This document shows positions 1-10,775 of a DNA stretch of 64,000 nucleotides, piece by piece. This DNA is from Deinandra increscens subsp. villosa. Lineage: Eukaryota > Streptophyta > Magnoliopsida > Asterales > Asteraceae. Numbering within the stretch: the first letter of the stretch is position 1; every line of letters starts with the position of its first letter. The stretch spans positions 87,618,182 through 87,682,181 of the forward strand of contig JBCNJP010000017.1 in assembly GCA_039602395.1 (NCBI GenBank), given 5' to 3'. The notes beneath the pieces are model-generated. The model made no database searches and was not told the DNA's origin. It worked only from the letters and a program-made list of their open reading frames with translations. Made by a program: the position numbers and the translations under genes.

Positions 1-41
1 GCCAGAGTTCTCACGTCGCATGTCTAGGCGTCCTAATTAAC

Positions 42-181
42 CTGCCTGAAAACAACATCAGTTTTTCTGCTGGCCCAGGTCTGCGTGCACCTGCTATCTT
101 AGACGGTTCTGGCATCGCTTTCTGTTGACACGGTACCCAGGGAATGTTTGCGTAAGCGCGTGCTACAACTTCAATTGCTTC
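42..181 (-). pseudogene. Possible host exon split by the Ale retrotransposon
   Basis: On the minus strand, sequence on both sides of the Ale element joins across the 5-bp TSD GCTTC (177-181 and 35816-35820) into one open frame of about 57 codons. The frame runs from a candidate AG acceptor near 35838 into this segment and ends at a candidate GT donor at 40-41. The translated piece contains PWVPCQQK and reads into a stop if the donor is not used. The PWV-CQQK spacing faintly recalls a plant GH35 beta-galactosidase motif, but the following residues do not fit, so I do not name it. The acceptor has a poor pyrimidine tract. Seen: the open frame and TSD. Inferred: exon status. This could also be chance coding in older repeat DNA. 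Confidence 0.25.
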
Positions 182-337
182 TATAAGATATTGCAATGTA
201 TTGCTTGCCTTCATTCCACCAAATATGCCACATATATACACAATTACAATCACCTATTCTAGGTGAGATATACACAATTAATCTAATTGATACTAATTGA
301 TTCTAGCCATATTTATAATATACAGTTACCACTAATA
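182..337 (-). repeat. 3' LTR of the Ale-type element, with TSD GCTTC
   Basis: This 156-bp repeat matches 35659-35815. On the minus strand it begins TATTAG and ends CTTATA rather than the usual TG...CA. The TSD GCTTC lies at 177-181. A short G-rich polypurine tract (minus strand, 338-347) abuts it. The pol frame runs on into the LTR and stops at 332-334. Confidence 0.85.
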
Positions 338-1999
338 TACCCCCGCAGTCGAAACGGGAATTTTATGAATGTTGAGACTGGTACGAAAGTCCTCAAATAG
401 AATTCTGGGCAACCCTATCGTGAAAATATCGGCAAATTGAAACCGAGATGGAACATGAAGGACACGAATTTAACCACGTTGCACCTTTTCACGGACAAAG
501 TGTATATCCATTTCGATATGCTTCGTGCGTTGGTGTTGAACAGGGTTGCTAGACAGATAGACGTCACTGACATTGTCACAGTAGACAATGGTGGCATGTG
601 ATGGTGGAGAATGAAGCTCTAGTAGAAGGTTTCTTAGCCAACAAACTTCAGACACGACGTTGGCGACCCCTCGATATTCAATCTCTGCACTTGATCTGGA
701 AAGGGTAGTTTGGCGTTTAGAACTCCATGAGACCAAACTATTACCCAAATAAACACAGTAACCTGATGTAGAGCGACGGGTATCTAGACACCCACCCCAG
801 TCGGCGTCAGTATAGGCAATCATCTTAGTAAGTGGGGATTTTAATAAGGTGAGTCCATAGTCAAGAGTGCCTTTAATATAGCGTAGGATGCGTTTCAGAG
901 CATGCATGTGAGTTGTACGAGGGGAATGCATATGCAGGCAAACCTGTTGAACAGCGTAGGAGATGTCAGGCCTAGTGAATGTTAAATATTGTAGTGCCCT
1001 GGCCAATTGTCTATACTCGGTTCCATCAGGTAACAGGGAACCGTCTGTGGCACTTGGTTTGGAGCCGGTGTCAACGGGCGTGACGGCAGGATTACATGAG
1101 GCCATACCAGCTCTGTCTAGGATTTCAGATGCATATTTTGCCTGAGAAAGAACAATCGAAGACTGGGAGCGAGTCACTGAGATTCCCAAGAAATAACTCA
1201 ACGGACCTAGGTCTTTCATGGCGAATTCTTTTGCTAGAAGGCCCATAAGACGAGTGCGGAGAGATGTATTTGACGTTGTTAGAATTATGTCGTCGACGTA
1301 TAATAGTAGATAAGTGATGTCTCTACCACTATGATAAATGAAAAGTGAGTGGTCGCATTGGCTATGGGAGAATCCAAGTTGAGACACATAATCCGCAAAT
1401 CGTTTGTACCAAGCCCTGGGTGCCTGTTTCAGGCCATAAAGAGTTCGTTTCAGTAAACAAACATGATCAGGAAAGCGGTTATCCTTAAAACCTGGCGGTT
1501 GGTGCATGTAAACTGTCTCTTGAAGAGTTTCGTGAAGAAAGGCATTATTCACGTCTAGTTGATGGATAGGCCAGTCTTTTGATAGTGCAAGAGATAAAAC
1601 CGTTCTGATAGTAGCGGGCTTGACCACAGGACTAAAAGTTTTGCCACAGTCCACGCCAACGTGCTGAGACCTGCCATCACAAACTAACCGACCTTTGTAT
1701 CGCTCAAGTATGTCGTTAGAATTAGTTTTGTGTCTAAATATCCATATGCACCGAATTACGTTCATGTGTGATTGGCGTGGAACTAACTCCCACGTCCTAT
1801 TTTTAATAAGGGCCTCGAACTCATCGTACATGGCCGACTTCCAATCGGGACTACGGAGGGTGGCTGGAAGATTACGAGGAAGGGGTGAGATAGTAGAGGA
1901 TGTGGCAGAAAGATTAAAGGGAATTTTTGGAGTGGAGATGTCGTCCATAGCATGAGTGTGCATGGTACGGATAGGAGGTGGTGGTTGGGTAGTTACATG
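332..1999 (-). pseudogene. pol: Ale-type copia pol remnant: reverse transcriptase and RNase H
   Basis: This encodes the RT and RNase H of a copia polyprotein, which convert element RNA to DNA in cytoplasmic particles. Reading leftward from 1999, the RT has its catalytic YVDD near 1300 and the RNase H shows the DADW...SAEIEYR pattern typical of copia. A TAA codon at 470-472 interrupts the frame just before the conserved C-terminus, which continues in the same frame to 332. The N-terminal side is cut at 1999/2000, where copia-2 LTR sequence begins, so protease and integrase are lost. A reading frame that extends to 2032 includes an alanine run belonging to the neighbouring LTR, not to this protein. 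It is a pseudogene by truncation and nonsense. Confidence 0.9.
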
Positions 2000-2656
2000 C
2001 ACAGCCGAAGCCGCAGCCGCCGCCGCAGCCAAGGCCGCAGCCGCCGCCGCCGCCGCCGCGTCCGCCGGCGCACCGCCGGTCGATCGCCGCCCGGTGGTTC
2101 TCGCGTTGCCGGCGCAACCGAGACCACCTCGACCCGTACCGTCCTCTTGGCCCGCACCGCTTTATCCTCCGGTCACCGCCACCTCGTCGCCGCCGGTTTC
2201 CGGTGACGAGATAATCGTAGGATCGGTCCCCGTGGCGATCCCGTCGGAAAGAATTTTGTCGCCGCCACCGATGGTGAAGTTACCACCACCGCCGCCACTA
2301 CCTCCGCCGCCTCCGATGACCGCCGGAGTTTCAGTCGCAGATCTGACCCGTAGATTCGAGTCAGAAGTTTCAGTTCACCCTAGCGCGAGTCCATTGAACT
2401 CGGGTGTCTCGAACGGTTGTTCGGAACCCGCTAAGGTATATCTAATTTGTTAGATATTTAATTTTATGTATTTATTTATTTATTTAAATAAATATTTTTT
2501 TTCTGTGTTTGTCGTGCCGGTGATTGATCCTGTTACAGTTGCGTCCGCGTTTTAATTCGTTTCCGCTGCTAAATTAATTTGGAATTAATTTTATTATAAA
2601 AATCGGTTTTAATAAAATTAAAATCGGTTACCCGGATCCCACTGTAAATCCCAACA
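2000..2656 (+). repeat. Truncated 5' LTR of copia-2
   Basis: It matches 9091-9747 with no gap and one substitution. It ends in CCCAACA, followed by the primer site. The promoter half and the candidate start codon (present at 8993 in the 3' LTR) are absent. A GCC-rich stretch at 2003-2080 encodes an alanine run. The open frame ends at an AAG|GT splice-donor-like site at 2435/2436. Confidence 0.9.
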
Positions 2657-2657
2657 G

Positions 2658-2670
2658 TGGTATCAGAGCC
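2658..2670 (+). promoter_or_regulatory. Primer-binding site of copia-2 (initiator Met tRNA)
   Basis: TGGTATCAGAGCC starts one base after the LTR end and is complementary to the 3' end of plant initiator methionine tRNA, the usual minus-strand primer of plant copia elements. Confidence 0.92.
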
Positions 2671-3388
2671 ATTATCACCGCGCGCAAACCAGATTCGGTC
2701 TTTTCGTGACCGATAGTTCGCAATTTCGACTTAAATCCAAATTGCGAATTAGAATTAATTTAATATATTATTTTAATTCAATATATTATATTGTGTGTTA
2801 CGGCCGACCCCTCTAATTTTGTGATCATGTATGAATGTCATGGCGTGATTTGTTTTTCTCTGTTTGGCCCAAGTTGTTGGCCCAATTGGTTGTTTTTGAT
2901 TTTGGTTTATTGGACCCGGTTTTTGGGTTTCAAAGTTGTACAAATTTAGAGCTAGGTTACTAGAAGTAGTTTTAGTAATTGTAAATTTGTATGTAACCAA
3001 AAGTCGAAGACTGGACACACGCAAGAGGGATGTCAAAGCAAGTGGGAGCTGAACAGGATTCCAGATCGCACAGAGTGGCCATCTCGATCGTTCACCATTT
3101 TATAATTTAATTTATTTTAAATTGTCCCATGTGATCTCGCTTGTATGGCTCGAGCGAGATCAAGACCTTATGCCGTTTAACACACAATATGCCATTCGCG
3201 ACAACTTAGTAATTTAATTAGGTTAAATTAATTTACTGGTCCCGAGTGGAGATAGGGTTTTATCGTTCGTGTCTGACGATGATTAAATATTAAAAGTAAT
3301 TAATATCCCTATTATGGTAATTCTTTAAAACTGGTAGTTCGTGCCATCCTATCTCAAGTTGAACTTGGAATGTATTTACCGGAGCATC

Positions 3389-3550
3389 AGTGTTGGAGTA
3401 TTTCAACACCGCACTTGGTGCCGAGGGTACCTTCTAAGGTGAATGACATTGGAGTATTTCAACACCGTGTCATCACATCGACCATTTAGGATTACTATCG
3501 CTTTAAACGTATATGTTCGTGGTGTTGGAGTATTTCAACACCGCGCCACG
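3389..3550 (+). repeat. Triple stem-loop array in the copia-2 leader
   Basis: Three stem-loops (3389-3415, 3443-3473, 3518-3550) share an identical 19-nt core at 3393-3411, 3449-3467 and 3525-3543, beginning TTGGAG and ending CACCG. The closing stems differ: AGTG/CACT, ATGACA/TGTCAT and CGTGGTG/CGCCACG (one G-U pair). Changing stems around a constant core is the pattern expected for selected RNA structure. All three lie inside the predicted intron, downstream of the primer site, so only unspliced RNA would carry them. Function unknown; packaging or dimerisation is a guess. Confidence 0.7.
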
Positions 3551-3827
3551 GATGTGTACTGCTAAAGTGGGCACGGATGAGGCTAAACGTATCGCAAAAT
3601 ACAATTGTATGTATATAGCGGCCTCATAGCGAGAGTTGTGACTTGAGTCTCACAATTGACAATCGTTGTCAGTTTGTTTACACGGTTTTGCTCCTGAGGC
3701 TCATTTGGCGGTCTCAAGTGATCTCGTCTAAACGAATTCTCATTTTCTTAAAATAAACCTTACCAACTTATTTTAAAGAAAAATAAACATCGAAAATACT
3801 GATTAAATTTACTTTGCTTATTTTCAG

Positions 3828-6800
3828 AAGGCTAAAGAAAACTCACCACCATTAAGTTCAATGGTACAACTCGACCCCTTCACTGAGTCTGGCTTTCTCG
3901 CATGGCAGACAACCCTGAGGAACCTTTTAAGGCTCTTCGGGAAACTCTATGTCATTGACCGACCGATCGCGAGTATTCCATCTTACTTGCTAAATGAGAA
4001 CTCGCGGTCTGAGCTCCAAAAGCACACTGACGATGATAAGGACGTCACTGACCTGATGTTGTCTAGCATGACTCAGGATTATCGGTACAATTTCATGGGG
4101 ATGTCTGCTTATGACATCATTCGTAAACTCAAGGATTTATTTGAATTGAGTCAGAGGACTGAGCGAGCTGATGCACTTTCACAATTTGTGAACTGCTCTA
4201 TGGCTAACGACTCCTCTCCATACGATCATGTCATGCTGATGAAAGCGTATCGTGACAGACTGATCGACCTTGGCTACTCCATCTCTGACGGGATGGCTCT
4301 TGATGTAGTACTCAGATCTTTGCCAGAACATTATCGTATTCTTGCGATTAATTGTTCGGCTCAGTCGATCGAGGAGGTTATTCCGTTGATACCCAACGTG
4401 AAGATCAGGACCACGCCGGACGTGCTCAAAGTTACGAATACAAAGATCTCCAAAGCCAAGAAGGTTAAAGAGGGCAAAGGCAAGAAACCACAGGTTCAGC
4501 CTCCTGAGGAGCGCCTGTGCTATGAGTGCAACAAAATGGGACACTGGCGTCGCAACTGTCCTGTTTATCTTGCAAAGCTGAAGATGACCAAGAACTCTAA
4601 TAAGGGTTGCTCATCAGGTATTTCAATAAATGTTATTGAACTTTTCACTGTTTCCTCCAATTCATGGGTATTTGATACTGGATGTGGTTACCACATTGTT
4701 AATGTTTTGCAGGAACCTGAGAAGTGGAAGAAGACAGAACGAGGCCGCATGGACCTCATCGTTGGTGACGGGAAGAAGGTCCCAGTACTTGCTACTGGAA
4801 CATTTTCTTTTTCATGTTCTTCAGGCCTTGTAGTTAATTTGATTAACTGTTTATATGCACCTGGTTTATCCAGGAACATTATTTCTGTCTCTTCATTGTT
4901 TGAACAAGGATTTCGGTATAAATTTAATGGAAATATGATTTCTGCTTACCTTAATGATATCTTTTATTTCGAGGCTAAACCTCAACATGGAATATATGAG
5001 ATAGATGTTCAAACAAACGACCAGCTCTATCATGTTTCTAAAAGAAACAAAGCTGATAGTAACGAATCCTCGTTATGGCACCATAGACTTGGTCACATAA
5101 GCAAGGCCCGCATCAAGAAGTTGCAAACTGCTGGCATTCTCGAATCCCAAGATGCAGATTCCTTTGACGAATGCGAGTCATGCTTATCTGGTAAATTAAC
5201 CAAGTCACCCTTCACCCACACAGGTGAACGGGCCCAAGGATTGTTAGGCGTTATTCACACTGATGTGTGTGGACCCTTTCGAACCGAGACGAGAAATCGT
5301 GAACGGTACTTCGTGACTTTCATCGATGACTACAGCAGATATGCCTATGTCTATCTGATGAAACACAAACGTGAAACTTTTGAAAAGTTCAAAGAGTTTC
5401 AAAACGAAGTACAAAATCAGCTAACTCGAACTATTAAAATACTTCGATCAGATAGAGGCGGTGAATACCTAAGCGCTGAATTCCTAAATCATCTGAAGGA
5501 ATGTGGAATCGTTTCACAACCTACTCCACCTGGCACACCCCAGTTAAATGGCGTTAGTGAGAGGAGGAATCGAACTCTGCTTAACATGGTTCGATCGATG
5601 ATGTGCAGGACAACCTTGCCGCATTCCTTTTGGGGATATGCCATCTTAACCGCCGCTCGCCTAATAAATCTGGCACCGACCAAGAAAGTAGGGAAGACCC
5701 CATATGAGATATGGCATGGTTCTCTTCCCAAACTTTCATACCTCAGGGTATGGGGATGTGATGCTTATGTCAGCAGTGATTCTGATAATAAGCTCGATCC
5801 TCGAGGAGAAAAGGTAACTTTCGTTGGATACTATGGTAATACCGGTTATTACTTCTACCATCCCGATGCAAACACTGTTTCCATCAAGCGGAAAGGTAAA
5901 TTCCTTGAGAAATAATTTCTTACTCAAGGAACAAATAGTGATCCAGTGGATCTTGAAGAAATTCAAGATTCACCTAGCCCTGAAGCGGTCGCTGTGTCTG
6001 ACCGACAAGTTGTTGTCGCACCATCAGACCCAAACACAAGCACAAGCGTTCGTAGGAGCGAAAGAATACGACATGAGCCTGATAGATACCTTGGATATCA
6101 TGAGGCCTTCGATGTTCTATTAATAGCCGATTCTAACGATGAACCTATTAATTACAAAGCTGCTATATCAGATCCGGAATCTGATAAATGGCTTGAAGCC
6201 ATGAACGCTGAGATGCAATCCATGCGTGACAATCACGTCTGGGACTTGATTGAGCTACCCCCCGGTACACGGGCAGTAGGGAGCAAGTGGATCTTTAAAA
6301 GAAAAACTGACATGCATGGAAATGTGCAAACCTACAAGGCACGGCTTGTAGCGAAAGGTTTCACTCAAACTCAAGGGATTGATTATGATGAGACCTTTTC
6401 GCCCGTTGTCATGATCAAATCGATCAGGATTCTCCTTGCCTTAGCCGCATACCATGACTATGAGATATGGCAAATGGACGTGAAAACCGCCTTCCTGAAC
6501 GGACAACTCGAAGAAGATGTCTATATGGTTCAGCCTGATGGTTTTGTCGATCCAGAGAATCCAAACAAGGTTTGCAAGCTTAGCAAGTCCATTTATGGAC
6601 TCAAGCAAGCATCTCGAAGCTGGAATCTTCGTTTTGATCAGAAAGTCAAAGAGTTTGGCTTTGAACAAAACAAAGATGAGCCTTGTGTCTACAGAAAGGC
6701 AAGTGGGAGCGCTGTATCGTTCCTCGTACTGTACGTGGACGATATACTGATCATAGGAAACAACATACCCATGCTTAACGAAGTTAAGAAATGGCTTTCA

Positions 6801-7724
6801 TCTTGTTTCGCTATGAAAGACCTTGGAGAAGCCGCTTATATTCTGGGAATCAAGATTCACAGAGATCGATCTAAGCGCCTTTTGGGACTCAGTCAAAGCA
6901 CATACATAGATAAGATCATAGCTCGGTTCAATATGAGCAACTCCAAGAAAGGAGCAGTTCCCATGACTAAGGGAACAATATTGGACAAATCTCAAGCACC
7001 TAAAACGGAGCGCGAGATAAGCCAAATGGCATCGATCCCATTTGCCTCTGCTATTGGATCTATCATGTACGCCATGCTCTGCACACGACCGGATGTCTCG
7101 TATGCATTGAGCGTGACAAGTCGGTACCAACAGACGCCAGGGCTAGCTCACTGGACGGCTGTAAAGAACATACTGAAATACTTGAGAAACACCACTGACA
7201 TGTTTCTCGTATTCGGGGGTGTTGACGAGGAGCTCACTGTAAGATGTTACACTGACGCCAGTTTTCAGACTGACCGAGATGACTCTCGCTCACAGTCAGG
7301 ATTCGTATTCACTCTTAACGGAGGGGCTGTTTCTTGGAGAAGCTCAAAACAGCCAGTAGTAGCTGATTCTACTACTGAATCCGAATACATAGCCGCCTCA
7401 GAAGCTGCTAAAGAAGCCGTGTGGATGAAGAAGTTCATATCCGATCTCGATGCTATGCCAAGTATAAGGCAACCCATCGAGATGCTGTGCGATAACACAG
7501 GCGCTATAGCTCAAGCCAAAGAGCAACGGTCCCATAAGATGGCCAAGCACGTACTGAGGAAATTCCACTACATAAGAGAAGTAGTCGACAGAAATGAAAT
7601 CAAGATAAGCAAAGTACACACAGATCAAAACTTAGCTGATCCCTTTACTAAGCCTATGACTCAGGAGACTCATATACGCCACAGAGAAGCGATAGGGCTT
7701 AGATTAGCTAAAGACATGTTTTGA
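3828..7724 (+). pseudogene. gag-pol: copia-2 gag-pol polyprotein with one internal stop
   Basis: This is a single-frame copia polyprotein. Gag is followed by a CCHC knuckle (CYECNKMGHWRRNC, about 4518-4560), protease (WVFDTGC), integrase with an HHCC finger (HHRLGH...CESC) and catalytic D (HTDVCGPF), D (SDRGGEY) and E (VSERR), then RT with LYVDD and RNase H (TDASF...STTESEYIAA). The only break is a TAA at 5913-5915, between integrase and RT; both sides are in the same frame. The first ATG in the frame is 3861, but the frame is open back to the predicted acceptor at 3828. Domain order PR-INT-RT-RH is diagnostic of Ty1/copia. Stop-codon readthrough seems unlikely but cannot be excluded. Confidence 0.93.
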
Positions 7725-8545
7725 TTCAGTATTTGGATGTATGAACACCAACAGTTATCTGTATTATTCTTATTCCATCTGTTTTATGCAATAATGAATT
7801 ACATAACTGTGTTCAATATTTGTACGTTTAATCCATGGACAATAAGTTCTTGTCCTAAATGTCCGTAGTCGATTAGTAAGTGGGAGCTATACTAAAGTAA
7901 GACTATTGTGACTAGTTGAACTTTAAAGTTGTTTAACGTTCAAACTCACAGACCTCATTGGTGAATGACGTTGGACGTAACTCGCATCATGCAGCGCAAA
8001 CATGGAAACTTGCCTGCTTGATTAAATGCATGCTCTAATGTATCCTTAGACCTGAGACGCATATTCGAACTCCTCTCTACTAAAGAACATTCTTTGATTG
8101 TAGCCTAACGTTGTCGCGTAACTGCCAGCCATAACGGCTACTTTTGGGAATGGCTCTGAGGTTTAGTGGGAGCTGTATGCCTCAACAAGGGATTCTGTAC
8201 TCTTGCTTTGGCAACAGTTAGACATAAAGGCGCCCTCGTTGATTCCAAGTGATAAGTGTGAGGCCTCACCCAAACTTACTGTGTGTTTGTTGGATCACTT
8301 CGAATTGTATCGGGAATGAAAATCGATGAATATAACGTGGGAGTCCATGTCCCATGATTCATCAATGTCTTATACAGAAAGGAACATATGACAATGAATG
8401 CACAAGTCGTGAGTCTGCTTGATAGTCAATCAGATATACTTTGGCAACCGACTTAAAGAGTCGATATTAGTTGGTGTAGCCATGCATAGCTAGAGTGCCT
8501 CTGGCTGCGCTCGTTAAACTGTCGCGTTCAGTCCAAGTGGGAGAC
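7725..8545 (+). other. copia-2 3' untranslated region and polypurine tract
   Basis: About 810 bp without a coding frame lie between the pol stop and the 3' LTR. The polypurine tract AAGTGGGAGAC (8535-8545) directly abuts LTR start TGTTGG. AGTGGGAGCT-like words also occur upstream, at about 7879 and 8166. Confidence 0.75.
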
Positions 8546-9747
8546 TGTTGGATATATGGTGTCCTGACCCGACGAATTAACGAACCCGACCGATATTGAC
8601 CCGTAAGAGTTACACCCGGGGCAATGGATAATAAACTAATTACTGTTTTTAATTAGTTAATTGAACTGATTGGCGAATAAATAAATACTGATTTATTTAT
8701 TTATTACGATGACATATTTATTCGGTTCGCGATTAAATGGATGGATGAGTTAAACTGTTAATGGGTTAACAGTCTGACCCATTGGTGGGCCATGGAGAAT
8801 TCGCAGAAGACCATGGTGGGCCCATGGTCTGCGAAATTCTCCTATAGGGTGGGGAGGAGTAGAGAACAAGTCATAAGTTTTCGAAACCCTGATCTCCTCC
8901 TCCCATCTCTCTCTCTGCGAAACAGACCAGAGAAGAAAAACCCTAAGCCGTCGCCGCCCTCAATCTCCGGTGACACCACCACTGCAATTCCGATGGATCA
9001 ACGATTCGCAAGCATCATCCAGCGACTCGATCAGGAAGCAGCCACCGCCCGAGCCGAGGCAGCGAGCCGAGCCGAAGCCGCAGCCGCCGCCACAGCCGAA
9101 GCCGCAGCCGCCGCCGCAGCCAAGGCCGCAGCCGCCGCCGCCGCCGCCGCGTCCGCCGGCGCACCGCCGGTCGATCGCCGCCCGGTGGTTCTCGCGTTGC
9201 CGGCGCAACCGAGACCACCTCGACCCGTACCGTCCTCTTGGCCCGCACCGCTTTATCCTCCGGTCACCGCCACCTCGTCGCCGCCGGTTTCCGGTGACGA
9301 GATAATCGTAGGATCGGTCCCCGTGGCGATCCCGTCGGAAAGAATTTTGTCGCCGCCACCGATGGTGAAGTTACCACCACCGCCGCCACTACCTCCGCCG
9401 CCTCCGATGACCGCCGGAGTTTCAGTCGCAGATCTGACCCGTAGATTCGAGTCAGAAGTTTCAGTTCACCCTAGCGCGAGTCCATTGAACTCGGGTGTCT
9501 CGAACGGTTGTTCGGAACCCGCTAAGATATATCTAATTTGTTAGATATTTAATTTTATGTATTTATTTATTTATTTAAATAAATATTTTTTTTCTGTGTT
9601 TGTCGTGCCGGTGATTGATCCTGTTACAGTTGCGTCCGCGTTTTAATTCGTTTCCGCTGCTAAATTAATTTGGAATTAATTTTATTATAAAAATCGGTTT
9701 TAATAAAATTAAAATCGGTTACCCGGATCCCACTGTAAATCCCAACA
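8546..9747 (+). repeat. Complete 3' LTR of copia-2
   Basis: This 1202-bp LTR runs TGTTGG...CCAACA. It contains a strong inverted repeat at 8794-8842 (GGAGAATT...AATTCTCC with inner GACCATGG/CCATGGTC) and an AAACCCTAA-like word near 8938. From about 8993 on it is GC-rich and open. The 5 bp after it (GTTAC) also occur at 1992-1996, but since the 5' LTR is truncated this is not accepted as a TSD. Confidence 0.92.
8993..9526 (+). CDS. LTR-borne Ala/Pro-rich reading frame, candidate gag first exon
   Basis: Starting at ATG 8993 (MDQRFASIIQRLDQE), 178 codons run to the AAG before the splice-donor position. Composition: a charged helical start, an Ala/Glu tract, then Pro-rich segments including two polyproline runs. 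In the 5' LTR the same frame ends at AAG|GT (2435/2436), in phase with the gag acceptor. In this 3' LTR the donor is AAG|AT, so the frame would read on and stop at 9542-9544. The start codon is missing from the truncated 5' LTR, so the present copy cannot express it. Coding status is inferred from the open frame, composition and phase match. It may instead be a GC-rich untranslated leader. Confidence 0.4.
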
Positions 9748-9748
9748 G

Positions 9749-10270
9749 TTACAACTTCCCCAGTTGCTAAGGTCTAACAGCCAACCCCCGTCTGCTTACC
9801 AACAGCCACCTGCGTATCACCAGTGTTCATCTTTTCAGCAGCCACCTGGGTTCCAGCAGCCTATCATGTATCCGACTCCTGTCCAGGAACCTTATGCCAC
9901 GGATATGCCGTATTATCCACCACAGCCATCGTTTTATCCGCCACAACCATATCATTATCCGACTTCCCCACTGGTGCAGCAGTCCTACATGCCTTTTCCG
10001 CCATCTGCCTACCCATATGCTCCGTATGGATCATATCAGGATCTACCAAGATCATCTTTTTCAGGACCAGGCCCAGTTTTTGCCCCAACCCCGTATGCGG
10101 ATAATTCAGGACCTAACTCCCCGGTAATCAACGCTCTCAGAGAAGAAAATAAGGCTTTAACCAAAAGACTAGAGAAGCAGTTGAAGAAAGAAAAGAAAAT
10201 GGCAGAAGAAGCTAAGAAGGTGTCATCCCACATCAAACATCTGACATCATTTGGGAGACGCAAGGATTAG
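9749..10270 (+). CDS. Extra Pro/Gln/Tyr-rich ORF upstream of gypsy-2 gag (5'-truncated)
   Basis: The frame is open from the copia-2 junction to a stop at 10268-10270, about 170 codons. The N-terminal two thirds are rich in P, Q, Y and F (YQQPPAYHQ-like repeats). The last 45 residues are a charged heptad-like stretch (LREENKALTKRLEKQLKKEK), probably a coiled coil. There is no zinc knuckle or enzyme motif. The start was lost with the upstream deletion. It sits where a gypsy leader would be. I do not recognise it. It may be an accessory ORF of this family or a captured host fragment. Confidence 0.4.
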   Translation, partial: LQLPQLLRSNSQPPSAYQQPPAYHQCSSFQQPPGFQQPIMYPTPVQEPYATDMPYYPPQPSFYPPQPYHYPTSPLVQQSYMPFPPSAYPYAPYGSYQDLPRSSFSGPGPVFAPTPYADNSGPNSPVINALREENKALTKRLEKQLKKEKKMAEEAKKVSSHIKHLTSFGRRKD

Positions 10271-10775
10271 AAACAAGGAGATTAGCATGAACTGTGGAAG
10301 TCTCGTGTGTTGTGTCCAATAAATAAGTATGTTATGTATTGTATGTCCTTTTGTGAAACTCTGTTTGAGTATGGTTTGAGTGTGTGTGTGCTTTGTGTTG
10401 TAAAGTGGTTGAACCGCTAAGTCGACTGTTTTATCTTTATGGAATAAATGTTTGTTTGTTGTTATCAATAACATTTGAGTATTACAGTAATGTTAAGTCA
10501 GGATACATAGTAATTTTTAGGAGGTTTGGTTCATTAGACCACCCCTAACGACTCGTGTGTATGTGATTTCACTCTGATCATAGTCATAACATGGTAAAAT
10601 ATGTCGGTAACCACAAGACGGTGATCCGAAATGCCCAAAATAGTGCAACAACTCTGTTATGAACACGTTCCTTATGACACTAGAATGTGCAAAGGAATAT
10701 AAACTCTGATTACAAATACCTGTCAACTAAGTTAAATGTATGATAATCTGTCAATCTGGTATTGCTTTCAGCAAA
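10271..10775 (+). other. Spacer between the extra ORF and gypsy-2 gag
   Basis: AT-rich, with no convincing frame. It ends in GCTTTCAG (10765-10772), four bases before the gag ATG, which looks like a splice acceptor, so a leader intron is possible. Confidence 0.4.

Larger units (their letters stand above)
2436..3827 (+). other. Predicted leader intron of copia-2 containing the primer-binding site
   Basis: An AAG|GTATAT donor at 2435/2436 lies in the LTR and a TTATTTTCAG acceptor ends at 3827. The open frame in the LTR upstream of the donor and the gag frame downstream (AAG at 3828, then in frame to ATG at 3861) are both in phase 0, so removal gives a continuous frame. The intron would contain the end of U5, the primer site and three stem-loops. 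Splicing is inferred from sequence only; no transcript has been seen. The alternative is a long untranslated leader with gag starting at 3861. Confidence 0.45.
2000..9747 (+). mobile_element. Ty1/copia element (copia-2) with 5'-truncated LTR
   Basis: The order is partial 5' LTR (2000-2656), primer site, 1.2-kb leader, gag-pol, polypurine tract and complete 3' LTR (8546-9747). The 657 bp shared by the LTRs differ at one base (G2436 versus A9527), so insertion was recent. The 5' LTR lacks its first 545 bp. The element lies next to Ale pol on the left and gypsy-2 on the right, so the left junction is a deletion breakpoint and not an insertion end. The LTR is unusually GC-rich and open to translation. 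The lineage within copia (Tork/Angela-like by gag style) is uncertain. Confidence 0.88.

Noticed and set aside
1952..2206. Arg/Ser-rich plus-strand frame
   Set aside because: Out-of-frame reading of the GCC-rich copia-2 LTR.
1992..9752. GTTAC on both sides of copia-2 as a TSD
   Set aside because: The left LTR lacks its first 545 bp, so its left edge is not an insertion end; the match is probably chance.
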